DNA of 64,000 nucleotides from Denitromonas ohlonensis (GCF_007625205.1 NZ_VMNI01000021.1:62001-126000); one strand, 5' to 3'. Positions 1-9,921 are shown, numbered from the stretch's first letter. Program-made: numbers and translations. The notes: generated by a model not told the origin, from the sequence alone.

Positions 1-24
1 AACATCACCATCGGCCCCGCCCGC

Positions 25-1737
25 TCAGACCATCCGCTCGGTCAGATCGACCACGCGGGCAAGTTCATCGAGCGAGGTGACGCCGTCGAGGACCCGGCGG
101 ATACCGTCTTCGGCCAGCGCGCGAAAGCCCTTGGCGCGCGCCGCATTGCGGATTTCGCGAATGCTGGCGCGGCGGGCGACCAGATCGTCCATGTCGCTGT
201 CCATGCGCACCAACTCCATGATGGCGGTGCGTCCGCGATAGCCCTGGAACTCGCAGCGGGTGCAGCCCTTGGCGCGGTAGAGCGTGGGCAGGCCGCGCTC
301 CTGCGTCTGGTTGATCAGGCGGCTCTCCCACGCCTCGGGCGCATAGGCTTCGCGGCAATGGGGGCACAGCTTGCGGACCAGACGCTGCGCGACGATGCCG
401 ATGATGTTGCCCGCCAGCAGCTCGGGCGAGATGCCCACGTCCATCAGGCGGGCGACCGCGCCGATGGCCGAGTTGGTGTGCAAGGTGGAATACACCTGAT
501 GGCCGGTCATGGCGGCGCGGAAGGCCATCTTTGCGGTGTCGGTGTCGCGGATTTCGCCGACCAGGATGATGTCCGGGTCCTGGCGCAGCATGGCGCGGAT
601 GCCGTCGGCAAAGTCGAGCTTGACCGCTTCGGACACCGAGGTCTGCCGAATCATTCCCATCGGGTATTCGACGGGGTCTTCGAGGGTCATGATGTTGACT
701 CCCTCGGCGTTGATGTGGCTGAGGATCGAATACAGCGTGGTGGTCTTGCCGCTGCCGGTGGGGCCGGTGACCAGGATCAGCCCCTCGGGGCGGGCGATCA
801 TCAGTTTGAGCAGGTCGAGCTGGGCGTCGGACAGGCCGAGGCCGTCGAGCGGGACGATACCTTTGTGGCGGTCGAGTACGCGCAGGACAATGTTTTCGCC
901 GTGGATGGTGGGTTGCACCGAGACCCGGAAATCGACCGGGCGGCCGCTGATGTTGAGCGAGATGCGCCCGTCTTGCGGCGCCCGCGTTTCGGCAATATTG
1001 AGCCCGGCCATCACCTTGACCCGCACCGCCATGGCGGCCCAGTAGGACTTGTGCAGCGAGCGCACCTGGCGCAGCAGACCGTCGATGCGGTAGCGGATGC
1101 GCAAAAAGGCCGCTTCGGGCTCGAAGTGGATGTCCGAGGCGTCGCGCTTGACCGCGTTGGCCAGCAGCGCGTCGATCAGCCGAACCACCGGCTGGCTGTA
1201 TTCGTCGGTGGTGGCCGACAGCGAGCGGACGTCGATCTCGCCGGTTTCGATCTCGTGCAGGATGCCGTCGATCGACAGCTGGTGGCCGTAGTACTGATCG
1301 ATTGCGCGGGAGATTTCCGAGTCGCCGGCCAGCAGCGTGTCGATGATGATGTCTTCGGCCAGCAGGCCGCGCAGGGTGTCCAGCGCGACCACGTCGTTGA
1401 TGTCGCCGATGGCAACGGTCAGGCGGTTCTCGGCGGCGTTGAAATGCAGCGGCAGCAGGCGATGGCGCTTGGCCAGCTCTTGCGGCACGAGGGCCAGCGC
1501 GTCGGGGTCGGCGATGGTGTTGGCCAGATCGACGCTTTGTTTGCCCAGGCTCTCGGAGAGGGCGTCGCGCAGGGCGGCTTCGGAGACAAAACCCAATTCG
1601 ATCAGCAAGCGCCCGAGCGGGTGGTCGATGCGGCTTTGTTCCTGCAAGGCAATGCGCAGCTGGTCTTCGCTGATCAGCCCGGTGGCGATCAGGGTCTGGC
1701 CCAGCGGCGCGCGGCCCTGTGCTTGCGGGGCGTTCAT
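25..1737 (-). CDS. mshE: MshE/GspE-type pilus assembly ATPase
   Basis: Cytoplasmic hexameric ATPase of the PilB/GspE family, predicted to power an MSHA-type pilus or pseudopilus. The N-terminus (residues about 10-75) has two tandem MshEN-like repeats of the form LGxxLxxxGxxxxxxLxxAL, the fold that binds c-di-GMP in MshE. The core has Walker A GPTGSGKTTT near residue 325, the Asp-box/Walker B segment DPDIILVGEIRD, the His-box segment STLHTN, and a tetracysteine zinc motif CPHC...CTRC near residues 458-495. The 570-residue length is normal for the family. The start overlaps the mshN stop by 4 bp (ATGA), so the two are translationally coupled. The next gene, probably mshG on the minus strand, would begin within or beyond the first bases of the window. 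Confidence 0.88.
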   Translation of the reverse strand: MNAPQAQGRAPLGQTLIATGLISEDQLRIALQEQSRIDHPLGRLLIELGFVSEAALRDALSESLGKQSVDLANTIADPDALALVPQELAKRHRLLPLHFNAAENRLTVAIGDINDVVALDTLRGLLAEDIIIDTLLAGDSEISRAIDQYYGHQLSIDGILHEIETGEIDVRSLSATTDEYSQPVVRLIDALLANAVKRDASDIHFEPEAAFLRIRYRIDGLLRQVRSLHKSYWAAMAVRVKVMAGLNIAETRAPQDGRISLNISGRPVDFRVSVQPTIHGENIVLRVLDRHKGIVPLDGLGLSDAQLDLLKLMIARPEGLILVTGPTGSGKTTTLYSILSHINAEGVNIMTLEDPVEYPMGMIRQTSVSEAVKLDFADGIRAMLRQDPDIILVGEIRDTDTAKMAFRAAMTGHQVYSTLHTNSAIGAVARLMDVGISPELLAGNIIGIVAQRLVRKLCPHCREAYAPEAWESRLINQTQERGLPTLYRAKGCTRCEFQGYRGRTAIMELVRMDSDMDDLVARRASIREIRNAARAKGFRALAEDGIRRVLDGVTSLDELARVVDLTERMV

Positions 1738-2846
1738 TGCAGCGCCTCGGCAAGGGCATCGCGGCGGGCACGCACGGGCGCCGGGTCGAATACCGTGGGA
1801 CGGTCCTGTGCGGCGTCGAGTGCGCGGCTGTAGTAGTCCCGCGCCAGCCGGCGTTCGCCGAGCTGATCGAGGCTGACCGCGAGATTGAACAGGTAGTCCG
1901 GGCTGTCGGGGTTCAGCGTGTGGGCTTGAAAATAGGCTTGCTGTGCCTCGGCCCAGCGGCCTTGTTCGGCCAGCACATTGCCCAGCGAAAACGCGGCGCT
2001 GCCCGATTCGGGCTGCTTGGCCAGCGCCTGGCGCAGGCTGGCTTCACGGTCTTCGGCCGGGCGTTGCCCCGCCGCGCTCAGGCCGGCGACGGCATGGGCG
2101 TTGTTGGGGTTGGCCGCCAGCGCGCGCCGGAACCATTGCGCTGCCCGGTCGTTGTCGCCTTGGTGCAGGGCGATGGCGCCCAGCCCGTTGAGGGCGTCGG
2201 TGCTGTTGGGGTCTTGTTTCAGATACTGCTGATAGCGCCGGTGTGCCGTGGCCAGATCGCCCGTGGCGTAGGCCTCGTAAGCGCTGGACAGGCCCGCGGG
2301 GACGGCCGGGGCGGCCGCCTGGGTGCGACGAAACTGCGGCGTGGTGGCGCTATCGGTTGCGGTGGCCTGGGGCGGCGTGGCGGCGGCCCCCAGGGCGCCA
2401 CGCTGCGGCTGGCGAATGGGCGCGGGGGCGGTGGCGACTGCCGCGACAGGCGGCGCCGGCAGCGGCGCGGCCGCGGCCGGCGGAGGTGTCGGCGCAATGG
2501 CGCGTGCCGCCGGCGGCGGCGTTCGGGCGGCCATCGGGGCGGGCGCAGGCCGGGGGCTGGGCCATTGCCACCACACATAGCCCACGATGCCGAGCGCAGC
2601 GAGCAGACCGATGCCGCCGATCCAGCGCAGGTGAGTGTGTTCGCTGCTCGTCTGTTTGACGGCAAAGAGATTGGCGGCTGCGGCGCGATCGGTGTTGGCT
2701 TGGGCGTCGGCCGCGACGGGCTCGGCCAGGGCAATTGGCGCGATGGGTTCGAGGCTGAGTTCGTCGATCGTCGCTTGCGCGTCGGTGTCGCGCGCCTGGG
2801 CGCGGTCTTGTTCTGCCTTGCGCAGGGCGTCGATCAGCAGGCTCAT
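1734..2846 (-). CDS. mshN: MshN-like TPR membrane protein
   Basis: Single-pass inner-membrane protein with a short cytoplasmic N-terminus, one membrane segment at about residues 74-93, a long Pro/Ala-rich periplasmic linker, and tetratricopeptide repeats over roughly residues 190-360 (for example ALNGLGAIALHQGDNDRAAQ). This architecture and the position between the secretin and the assembly ATPase match MshN of MSHA clusters. The TPRs probably scaffold the secretin or pilotin complex. The gene overlaps mshL upstream and mshE downstream by ATGA junctions. The family identity comes from architecture and context more than from a diagnostic motif. Confidence 0.72.
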   Translation of the reverse strand: MSLLIDALRKAEQDRAQARDTDAQATIDELSLEPIAPIALAEPVAADAQANTDRAAAANLFAVKQTSSEHTHLRWIGGIGLLAALGIVGYVWWQWPSPRPAPAPMAARTPPPAARAIAPTPPPAAAAPLPAPPVAAVATAPAPIRQPQRGALGAAATPPQATATDSATTPQFRRTQAAAPAVPAGLSSAYEAYATGDLATAHRRYQQYLKQDPNSTDALNGLGAIALHQGDNDRAAQWFRRALAANPNNAHAVAGLSAAGQRPAEDREASLRQALAKQPESGSAAFSLGNVLAEQGRWAEAQQAYFQAHTLNPDSPDYLFNLAVSLDQLGERRLARDYYSRALDAAQDRPTVFDPAPVRARRDALAEALQ

Positions 2847-4513
2847 GGACGCAGCGGCAGCGGCGCGCTGGGTTCGCTGTCGAAATTGCGGTTGCCAGGC
2901 ACCGGGTTGCGGGCGAAGAAAGTGGCGTCGGGCAGGTGTTCCGCCAGATTGGCGGGGAGCGGGCCGTCGCCGACCATGATCGGGCGCAGGAAGATCACGA
3001 GCTCGGTTTTTTGGGTGGCGTTGTCACGCGAGGTGAACACTTCGCCGAACAGGGGCACCGAGCCAACCAGCGGGACACGACCGGTCTTGTAGTCGATGCG
3101 GTCTTCCATGAGGCCGCCCAGCACCGCGACCTGGCCGCTGCGCAGGCGCAGCACGGATTCGATTTCGCGGGTGCGGATCTGCGGCACCAGGTTCTTGATG
3201 TTGGCGGCGGCCAGATTGGGGTTGGGGTCTTCTTTGAGGTCAGAAATGCTGGAGATGGTCGGGCGCACATTGAGCGTGATCTCGCCGGTGTCGGACACCT
3301 GCGGGGTGATCGACATCACCAGCCCGACCGACACCGACTGCGGCGTGGTGGTGAAGGTGGTGCGGCTGTCGACATTGGCGGTGGAAACGGTCTCGGCCTT
3401 GACGTTGAAGTACACGAATTCGTCGACCACCTTGAGCATGGCGGTCTGGTTGTTGAGCACCGACAGCCGCGGGCTGGACAGCACCTTGACCGTGCCGAAG
3501 GCTTCGAGCAGGTCGATATCGATCGACAGGTTGTTGCTCAGATAGGTGATCGAGAACGGCGTGGTCGAACTGCCGACGTTGCTGCCCAGGCTGGGGCGCT
3601 GGAAGCCGAAGTTGGTGCCGCCCAGGTGTGACCAGTCGATGCCTTGCTGGTAGCCATCGTTGAGTGAGACCTCGACGATGGTCGCTTCGATCATGACCTG
3701 ACGCCGGGCGGAGGCCGCCACGCGGTCGATGAAGTCGCGCACGCGGGCGTGCTGGCGGGCCGTGGCGCGGGCGTTGATGACGCCGGTTTCGCGGTTGATG
3801 ATGACGGAGGCGGCCTCGCGGAAGCCGCCCGGGGTGTCGCCTTCTTTGGTAGCCGGCGTGGCGGGGAGGACCTTGTCGGTCTCCTTGAGCAGGTCCTGGA
3901 TGTTCTTTTCGATCGACACCCAGAACTGGTTGAGCGAGGTGTTCTCGATCCGGATGCTCGAGATGTTGCCGCCGCCTTGCGCGGTGGTGGAGGCAGTGCC
4001 CGACTGGGTGGCGATTTGAGTGTTGGTGGCCACGGTGCCGGTGACCGCGCGGCTGATGTTCACATAGTCGATCTTGTAGGCGCGCAGGAAGGGCGTGTCG
4101 GGCATGACGACCAGGTTGGGGCCGTTTTGCTCGTAGCGCATGTCGACCTGATGGCTGATGCGCTCGAGCAGTTGCGGCAGCGTCTGGTTGATGGCGTTGA
4201 GCGTGACCCGGCCGGCCAGACCCGCGTGGACATCGACATTGAGCTTGGCGTCGCGCGCCAGAGCGAACAGCAATTCACGCACATCGACATCGCGCACCAC
4301 CACCGAATAGGTGTCGGCTTTGACGGCGGGTTTGGGCGGGGGCAGCGTAAAGCTGCGCTGGACCGGGGCCGGAATCGGCGCGGCGATGGGGGTGACTGCG
4401 GCCTGGACATCTTCGGTCTTGAGATGGCCTCGCGGCGTCGCGGGCTTGGGAGCCTGCGCGCACGCGGCAAGCAGAATGGGCAGCAACAGGGCCAGCGCGG
4501 TGCGTGTTTTCAT
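2843..4513 (-). CDS. mshL: MshL-type outer-membrane secretin
   Basis: Outer-membrane secretin channel for an MSHA-type pilus. It starts with a lipoprotein signal peptide (lipobox LLAAC, lipidated Cys18). An N-domain follows (DVDVRELLFALARDAKLNVD), then the C-terminal secretin beta-barrel domain with the family hallmark VPLVGSVPLFGEVFTSRD. A low-complexity Thr/Ala/Gly stretch lies around residues 165-185. The 556-residue length matches MshL/PilQ-like secretins. The stop overlaps the mshN start. A gap of about 90 bp separates it from mshM upstream, with no obvious terminator, so it is probably co-transcribed. Confidence 0.88.
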   Translation of the reverse strand: MKTRTALALLLPILLAACAQAPKPATPRGHLKTEDVQAAVTPIAAPIPAPVQRSFTLPPPKPAVKADTYSVVVRDVDVRELLFALARDAKLNVDVHAGLAGRVTLNAINQTLPQLLERISHQVDMRYEQNGPNLVVMPDTPFLRAYKIDYVNISRAVTGTVATNTQIATQSGTASTTAQGGGNISSIRIENTSLNQFWVSIEKNIQDLLKETDKVLPATPATKEGDTPGGFREAASVIINRETGVINARATARQHARVRDFIDRVAASARRQVMIEATIVEVSLNDGYQQGIDWSHLGGTNFGFQRPSLGSNVGSSTTPFSITYLSNNLSIDIDLLEAFGTVKVLSSPRLSVLNNQTAMLKVVDEFVYFNVKAETVSTANVDSRTTFTTTPQSVSVGLVMSITPQVSDTGEITLNVRPTISSISDLKEDPNPNLAAANIKNLVPQIRTREIESVLRLRSGQVAVLGGLMEDRIDYKTGRVPLVGSVPLFGEVFTSRDNATQKTELVIFLRPIMVGDGPLPANLAEHLPDATFFARNPVPGNRNFDSEPSAPLPLRP

Positions 4514-4602
4514 TCAGGTGCCGTCGTGGATAGCCCGCTCATGTTAAACGTTTGTGCTTGAACTTCAATCCTTTCGTGCGGCAATGAAACAATCGTTTGG
4601 CA

Positions 4603-6258
4603 TTAGCGCAGGCGCCGCGCCTGGCGGATGTAGGCGTTGTCGCGATAGCGCCCCGGCAGCGCCCGCATCACCGCCAACGCCTCTTGCTCGGTGGCGTAGC
4701 TGCCCATGATGACGCCGACACGGTGACGGTCGCCAAGGTGCGCGCTGTAGATACGAATCTGTTCTGACGGCAGGGCGTTGCGGGCGGCCTCGAGCTGCCG
4801 CTCCAGGTCGCCGTAGTCCAGATTGGTATTGGTATGGAGCTGGATGAACCACTGTGTGTCTGGTGCGCTGGCCATCCAGGCCGCCTGGTCCGCCAGCGCG
4901 GCTTGGGCGAGCGGGCCGAATTCAGGCCCAGCAGGCGCGCTTGCGGGCTCGATAGTTAGGGCCGGGGCCGGGGCGGCGGTCGCCATGGCCGCCGTTGAGC
5001 GCTCGGTGACCATGGCCAGGGTGAGCGTTGGTTCAGCGGCGGGCGGTGGGGTGATTTCCTTTGGTGTTGCGGGCGCTGCCGCCGGGGTCGGGGTGGCGGC
5101 GCGTACGGTCGGCGCATCGGCCGGGCGTGGCTTGGCGATCGGCGCGTCGGCCGGCGCCGGCGCTTGCGGGGCAACGGCCACTTCGGGTGTGCGCTGCGGC
5201 GTGGCTGGCTTGGCGGCCGGTGGCGTAACGACCACCGCCGGCTTGCTGGGCGCCTCGGGGGCCGTGGCGATAACGACGGGGGCCGGTGTTTCAAGCGGCG
5301 GCGCGACCTCGGCTGGCGCGCTGGTCGCGACGCGTGTTGTTGGCGGTGCGCTCAGCGGGGTGTCGTTCAACCAGCGGGGGATGACGACTGCGGCCATCGC
5401 GCCCGCGGCGGCGGCAACGATCAGCGGCCAGACGGCACGGCGCTGCGCCGGCGGTGCGTACTCGGCGTCATGGGCGGCCGCGGTGACATGGCTGGGGGCG
5501 ATGACATGGCGGTTCTGGCTGAAGGCGGCGAGCAGGGATTTGTCGGCCAGCACGTTCACCCGGCGGGTCAGGCCGGCGGCGATGCGGGCGATCTGGCGCG
5601 CCGCGGCGGGGCTGAACACGGCGGGGCCGCGGTAGCCGGCGGCATGCATCCGAAAGTCGAGGTAGGCGGCGACTTCGTCCGGTGCCAGGGGGCTGAGCCG
5701 GAAGTGATGGGTGATGCGGTCCTTGAGCGGGCGCATGTCGCGGGTGTCGAGCAGGGTGTCGAGCTCGGGCTGGCCGAACAGCACCAGCTGCATCAGTTTG
5801 TGGCGGCCGGTCTCCAGGTTGGACAGCAGGCGGATCTGTTCGAGCGAGGCGGCCGGCATGGCGTGGGCCTCGTCGATCAGCACCACCACGCGCCGGCCGT
5901 CGGCGTGGCGACGCACCAGGTCTTCTTGCACGGCGCCGAGCACCGCGCCCGAGCGCTCGCTGCCCAGCGACAGGCCGAGTTCGGTGGCGATGGCGATCAG
6001 CAGGTCGTCGGGGGCCAGGCTGGGGTTGGCCAGGTAGACCGTATCCACGGTGTCGGGCAGGCGCTCGATCAGTACCCGGCAGACCATGGTCTTGCCTGCG
6101 CCGACTTCGCCACTGACCTTGACGATGCCTTCGTCGTGTAGCACGGCATAGACCAGAGCATCGACCGTTGCGCCGCGTTGGGCGCCGGTGAAGAAGAAGT
6201 CGGTGAGCGGGGTGAGGCGGAAGGGCGCTTCGCGCAGGCCGTAGTGGTCGAGGTACAT
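4603..6258 (-). CDS. mshM: MshM/ExeA-like AAA ATPase with C-terminal SPOR-like domain
   Basis: Inner-membrane ATPase of the ExeA/MshM type. The start MYLDHYGLREAPF is typical for the family. Walker A GEVGAGKT is at residues 50-57 and Walker B VVVLIDEAHAMP near residue 128. One membrane segment lies around residues 275-295. A Pro/Ala/Thr-rich linker of roughly 160 residues follows, then a C-terminal domain (about 465-551) with SPOR character (WFIQLHT...VGVIMGSYATEQEALAVM). SPOR domains bind denuded peptidoglycan, so the protein may help the secretin through the cell wall. At 551 residues it is much longer than MshM of Vibrio (about 280); the extra length is the linker plus SPOR-like domain. 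It begins 9 bp after the upstream response-regulator gene. Confidence 0.8.
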   Translation of the reverse strand: MYLDHYGLREAPFRLTPLTDFFFTGAQRGATVDALVYAVLHDEGIVKVSGEVGAGKTMVCRVLIERLPDTVDTVYLANPSLAPDDLLIAIATELGLSLGSERSGAVLGAVQEDLVRRHADGRRVVVLIDEAHAMPAASLEQIRLLSNLETGRHKLMQLVLFGQPELDTLLDTRDMRPLKDRITHHFRLSPLAPDEVAAYLDFRMHAAGYRGPAVFSPAAARQIARIAAGLTRRVNVLADKSLLAAFSQNRHVIAPSHVTAAAHDAEYAPPAQRRAVWPLIVAAAAGAMAAVVIPRWLNDTPLSAPPTTRVATSAPAEVAPPLETPAPVVIATAPEAPSKPAVVVTPPAAKPATPQRTPEVAVAPQAPAPADAPIAKPRPADAPTVRAATPTPAAAPATPKEITPPPAAEPTLTLAMVTERSTAAMATAAPAPALTIEPASAPAGPEFGPLAQAALADQAAWMASAPDTQWFIQLHTNTNLDYGDLERQLEAARNALPSEQIRIYSAHLGDRHRVGVIMGSYATEQEALAVMRALPGRYRDNAYIRQARRLR

Positions 6259-6267
6259 GGCGGTGGC

Positions 6268-7704
6268 TTACTGAACGACGGTGCCCTGCGGCCGGGGCAG
6301 GCCGAGGGAATCCATGCGGTTGTACAAGGTGGTGCGGTTGATGCCCAGGAGGCGGGCGGCTTTGCTGACATTGCCGTCGGCCATGCGCAGGGCGGCTTCG
6401 ACATAAGCGCGCTCCTGCTCACGCAAGGCGTTGTCGAGGCTGAAGTCGGCGTGGTTTTCGAGCTGCTGCATGGCGTCGGCCACGATGGCGTCGAAGTCGC
6501 TGGTGAGCGGCGCGGCGCTGGGGGCGTTGTCGTGGCCGCTCTGGTCGAGTTCGTCGGCCAGTTGGGAGGGGGTGACGCTGGCGCCTGGGTGCTTGGTCTG
6601 CAGGCGGATGACGATGTTTTTCAGCTCGCGCACGTTGCCGGGAAAGGTGTAGTCGAGCCACAGCGCGCGGGCGGTTTCGTTGAGCGTAAAGGCGGGCTGG
6701 CGGGTTTGGGCGGCGAAGCGTGCGCGGAAGTGGTCGAGCAGGAGCAGACGGTCGCGACCCAGATCGCGCAGCGGAGGCACACGCAGCGTAAACACGCTGA
6801 GCCGGTGGTAGAGGTCGGCGCGAAAGCGCCCGGCATGGACTTCGGCGCGCAGGTCGCGATTGGTGGCGGCGAGCACGCGCGCCCGGCTGAATCGGGACTG
6901 GGTTTCGCCGACACGCTGGAATTCGCCGTTTTCGAGCACCCGCAGCAGCTTGGGTTGCAGTTCGAGTGGGAGCTCGCCGATTTCGTCGAGCAGCAGGCAG
7001 CCGTCGCCGGCCTCTTCAAAATAGCCCGCGCGCTGGCCTGACGCGCCGGTGAAGGCCCCGCGGGCATGCCCGAACAGCGCCGCTTCGATCAGGGTGGGGG
7101 CGATGGCGGCGCAGTTAAGTGTCAGAAAGGGATTTTCGCGACGGGTGCTGGCGGCGTGCAGCTGTTTGGCGACGCGCTCTTTGCCGGCGCCGGACTCGCC
7201 TTCGATCAGAATCGGAAAGGGCGCGTCGGCGAATTGCTGGATCCGGTCGAGCACCGTGTGCATGGCCGGGCTGTAGCCGATCAGGCCTTCGTCGGTGGTT
7301 CGGGCGCCGGGGGCGCCGCCGGCCTCGAGCGCGTCGTGCAGGATTTTTCGCAGATAGGCCGGGTCGGCCGGCTTGGCAACGAATTCGAGCGCGCCCAGGG
7401 TGCGGGCATGGCGGGCGTTGCCATCGTCGCTTTGCCCCGAGAGCACGATGATCTGCATGCGCGGGGCGTGGGCGAGGAGGTCGCCAATGAGCGCAAAGCC
7501 TTCGTCGGCGCGATGCGGCACCGGTGGCAGGCCGAGGTCGACCAGCGCCAGTGGCGGCGGTGCCGGCAGGGCGCGCACCAGATCGATGGCCTGGCGCCGG
7601 GTGGGCGCGGCCAGGATGTGAAAGTCCGACTCCAGCAAGGCGCTGAGCGTTTCAACGATGAGGGCGTCGTCGTCGACGATAAGCAGGTCAGGCAGCGGCG
7701 GCAT
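6268..7704 (-). CDS. Sigma-54-dependent response regulator (NtrC family)
   Basis: Transcriptional activator with three domains. The receiver domain (residues 1-125) has phospho-acceptor Asp56 in [10 protein letters not shown] and the acidic triad DDD at 11-13. The central AAA+ domain has Walker A GESGAGKE and the sigma-54 contact motif GAFTGA. The C-terminal Fis-type helix-turn-helix contains [20 protein letters not shown]. The start at 7704 puts the receiver domain at the N-terminus; the longer in-frame extension to 7788 carries no homologous residues. No histidine kinase lies beside it. It is the first gene of the unit running into mshM, which suggests control of pilus or secretion genes. 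It resembles PrsR at 62135 in layout but differs in the receiver sequence. Confidence 0.9.
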   Translation of the reverse strand: MPPLPDLLIVDDDALIVETLSALLESDFHILAAPTRRQAIDLVRALPAPPPLALVDLGLPPVPHRADEGFALIGDLLAHAPRMQIIVLSGQSDDGNARHARTLGALEFVAKPADPAYLRKILHDALEAGGAPGARTTDEGLIGYSPAMHTVLDRIQQFADAPFPILIEGESGAGKERVAKQLHAASTRRENPFLTLNCAAIAPTLIEAALFGHARGAFTGASGQRAGYFEEAGDGCLLLDEIGELPLELQPKLLRVLENGEFQRVGETQSRFSRARVLAATNRDLRAEVHAGRFRADLYHRLSVFTLRVPPLRDLGRDRLLLLDHFRARFAAQTRQPAFTLNETARALWLDYTFPGNVRELKNIVIRLQTKHPGASVTPSQLADELDQSGHDNAPSAAPLTSDFDAIVADAMQQLENHADFSLDNALREQERAYVEAALRMADGNVSKAARLLGINRTTLYNRMDSLGLPRPQGTVVQ

Positions 7705-7789
7705 GGGTTTTGGGCTTTCCGGGGCAAGGGCTGCGGACGATTCAGTGTAGCGGAATCGACACACTGTCGTCGTGATGCACTGCCGCATC

Positions 7790-7821
7790 TTGACGGCATG
7801 CAGGGAGGGCTCTGATAGAAT
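7790..7821 (+). promoter_or_regulatory. Possible sigma-70 promoter of the mla operon
   Basis: TTGACG at 7790-7795 resembles a -35 element. TAGAAT at 7816-7821 resembles a -10 element. The spacing of 20 bp is long, and a shifted -10 (GATAGA, 18 bp) is possible. It lies 27 bp before the first mla start codon, in the divergent gap with the response regulator. Confidence 0.3.
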
Positions 7822-7848
7822 GCCGCTTTTCCAAGGATATCAGAGCGT

Positions 7849-8670
7849 TTGGTGGCAAATAGCGGGCAAGAAGCGCTGGTCGATCTGCGGCAGGTGCGAT
7901 TCGCGTACGGCGATCGCGAAATCCTGTCGGGTATTGATCTGACCGTACATCGCGGGCAAGTGGTCGCCATCATGGGCGGCAGCGGCTGTGGCAAGACCAC
8001 GCTGCTGCGTTTGATCGGCGGTCAACTCAAGGCTTCGGCGGGCAGCGTGCAGGTCGCCAGGCAGGACATCGGTACGCTGAATACAGCGCAACTGTATGCC
8101 TTGCGTCGCCGCATGGGCATGTTGTTCCAGTTCGGGGCCTTGTTCACCGATATGTCGGTGTTCGACAACGTGGCGTTTCCGCTGCGCGAACACGCACGCC
8201 TGCCCGAATCGATGCTGCGTGATCTGGTCTTGATGAAGCTGCAGGCGGTTGGCTTGCGTGGCGGCCACGCGCTGATGCCCACGGAGCTGTCCGGCGGCAT
8301 GGCGCGGCGGGTGGCGCTGGCGCGGGCGATTGCGCTGGACCCGATGCTGATCATGTACGACGAGCCCTTTGCCGGCCTCGACCCGATCTCGCTGGGCGTC
8401 ATCGGTCAGCTGATTCGTCGTCTCAATGACGCGCTGGGCGCGGCCTCGATCATGGTGACCCATGACGTGGCCGAGTCCTTGTCGATTGTCGACTACGTCT
8501 ATTTCGTGTCAGACGGGCGCATCGTGGCCAAAGGGACGCCGGACGAGATTCGCGCCTCGAAGGATGATTTCGTGCATCAGTTTGTCCATGCCGAACCCGA
8601 CGGTCCGGTGCCGTTCCACATGAAGGCCGCGCCGATCGGCGAGATGTTGATGGGCAAGGGGGCGCGATGA
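7849..8670 (+). CDS. mlaF: Phospholipid ABC transporter ATP-binding protein MlaF
   Basis: Cytoplasmic ATPase of the MlaFEDB complex, which moves phospholipids between inner and outer membranes and keeps outer-membrane asymmetry. Walker A GGSGCGKT is at residues 43-50, the ABC signature is LSGGMARR, and Walker B is [13 protein letters not shown]. The C-terminal extension contacts MlaB in known complexes. The start codon is TTG at 7849 or the adjacent GTG at 7852, preceded by AAGGAT at 7833-7838. The stop overlaps mlaE by ATGA. It is the first gene of a six-gene mla operon. Confidence 0.93.
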   Translation: MVANSGQEALVDLRQVRFAYGDREILSGIDLTVHRGQVVAIMGGSGCGKTTLLRLIGGQLKASAGSVQVARQDIGTLNTAQLYALRRRMGMLFQFGALFTDMSVFDNVAFPLREHARLPESMLRDLVLMKLQAVGLRGGHALMPTELSGGMARRVALARAIALDPMLIMYDEPFAGLDPISLGVIGQLIRRLNDALGAASIMVTHDVAESLSIVDYVYFVSDGRIVAKGTPDEIRASKDDFVHQFVHAEPDGPVPFHMKAAPIGEMLMGKGAR

Positions 8671-9437
8671 TCCGCAAGCTGGGGGCGATGGCTATTGACG
8701 GCGTTTGGCGCCTGGGGTTTGCCACCCGTTTTCTGTTCTTGCTGTTGCGCTACTCGGGGCAGTCCTTTCTGCGCCTGCACCTGACCTTGCGCGAGATTTA
8801 CTTCAGCGGCGTGCTGTCGCTGTTGATCATTCTGGTGTCCGGCCTGTTTGTGGGTCTGGTGCTGGGCTTGCAGGGCTACGAAACGCTGCAGCGTTACGGC
8901 TCGAGCGAGGCCCTGGGGGTGCTGGTGGCGCTGTCGCTCACGCGCGAGCTCGGGCCGGTGGTGGCCGGGCTGCTGTTTGCCAGTCGGGCGGGGTCGGCGG
9001 TGACCGCCGAGATCGGCCTGATGAAAACCACCGAGCAGCTCAAGGCGATGGACATGATGGCGGTCAATCCGATCGCCCGTGTGGCCGCGCCGCGCTTCTG
9101 GGGTGGGGTGATTTCGATGCCCATTCTGGCGGCGCTGTTCTCTGCCATGGGGATTCTTGGCGGCTGGCTGATCGGGGTGGCCTTCATCGGCGTCGATGAC
9201 GGCGCGTTCTGGTCGCAGATGCAGGCGGCGGTAGACATTCGCTATGACATCATCAATGGTGTGATCAAGAGTTTTGTGTTCGGTGTGGCGGTGTCGCTGA
9301 TTGCCGTCTTCGAGGGTTACGACTGCGTGCCCACGGCCGAAGGGGTTTCGCGGGCGATTACCCGCACTGTGGTGAGTTCGGCGCTGGCCATTCTGGCGCT
9401 GGATTTTGTACTGACATCTTTCATGTTCCGGGGCTAG
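8667..9437 (+). CDS. mlaE: Phospholipid ABC transporter permease MlaE
   Basis: Integral inner-membrane permease of the Mla system (256 residues, five to six hydrophobic segments). Family-typical features are the [27 protein letters not shown] region (shown here in part: [18 protein letters not shown]) and the coupling-helix segment [17 protein letters not shown]. It pairs with MlaF (overlapping start) and MlaD (2 bp downstream). The length matches E. coli MlaE (260). Confidence 0.94.
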   Translation: MIRKLGAMAIDGVWRLGFATRFLFLLLRYSGQSFLRLHLTLREIYFSGVLSLLIILVSGLFVGLVLGLQGYETLQRYGSSEALGVLVALSLTRELGPVVAGLLFASRAGSAVTAEIGLMKTTEQLKAMDMMAVNPIARVAAPRFWGGVISMPILAALFSAMGILGGWLIGVAFIGVDDGAFWSQMQAAVDIRYDIINGVIKSFVFGVAVSLIAVFEGYDCVPTAEGVSRAITRTVVSSALAILALDFVLTSFMFRG

Positions 9438-9439
9438 TC

Positions 9440-9907
9440 ATGAGCCGCTCAACCATCGACCTGTGGGTCGGTATCTTTGTCTTGATGGGCTGTGCCGCCA
9501 TTTTGTTTCTGGCGCTCAAGGTGGGCAATTTGTCCGCGTCGAGTTTTGCCGAGAACTATACGATCGAGGCCAACTTCAGCAACATCGGCGGACTCAAGGT
9601 CCGCGCGCCGGTCAAGGTGGCGGGCGTGGTGGTCGGGCGGGTGACCGATATTCGCTACGACAACGAACGCTTCGAGGCCGTGGTGAGTCTGACGCTCGAC
9701 AGCCGTTACAGTTTTCCGCGCGACACGATTGGCGAAATCCTGACCTCGGGTTTGCTCGGGGAGCAGTACATCGGCCTGGAGCCGGGGGGCGACGAGCGCG
9801 CACTAAAAGCGGGCGATTCGCTCAAGATTACGCAGTCAGCGGTCGTTCTAGAGAAACTGATTGGCCAGTTTCTGTTCAATAAAGCGGCCGAAGCGCCGCA
9901 GCAGTGA
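9440..9907 (+). CDS. mlaD: MCE-domain lipid-binding protein MlaD
   Basis: Periplasmic substrate-binding subunit anchored by one N-terminal membrane helix (residues about 7-27). It has a single MCE domain with the usual sequence FSNIGGLKVRAPVKVAGVVV and the hydrophobic pore segment GLLGEQYIGLEPGG. MlaD forms a hexamer that holds phospholipid between MlaFE and MlaC. The 155-residue length is short-form but normal. The end lies close to the mlaA start; a GTG codon at 9904 overlaps the stop, but the ATG at 9922 is preferred for mlaA. Confidence 0.93.
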   Translation: MSRSTIDLWVGIFVLMGCAAILFLALKVGNLSASSFAENYTIEANFSNIGGLKVRAPVKVAGVVVGRVTDIRYDNERFEAVVSLTLDSRYSFPRDTIGEILTSGLLGEQYIGLEPGGDERALKAGDSLKITQSAVVLEKLIGQFLFNKAAEAPQQ

Positions 9908-9921
9908 ATTCGGGTGAACGA

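Noticed and set aside
358-1833. A 491-codon plus-strand frame opposite mshE
   Set aside because: mshE has the full ATPase motif set; the opposing frame is low-complexity Val/Gln/Gly/Asp.
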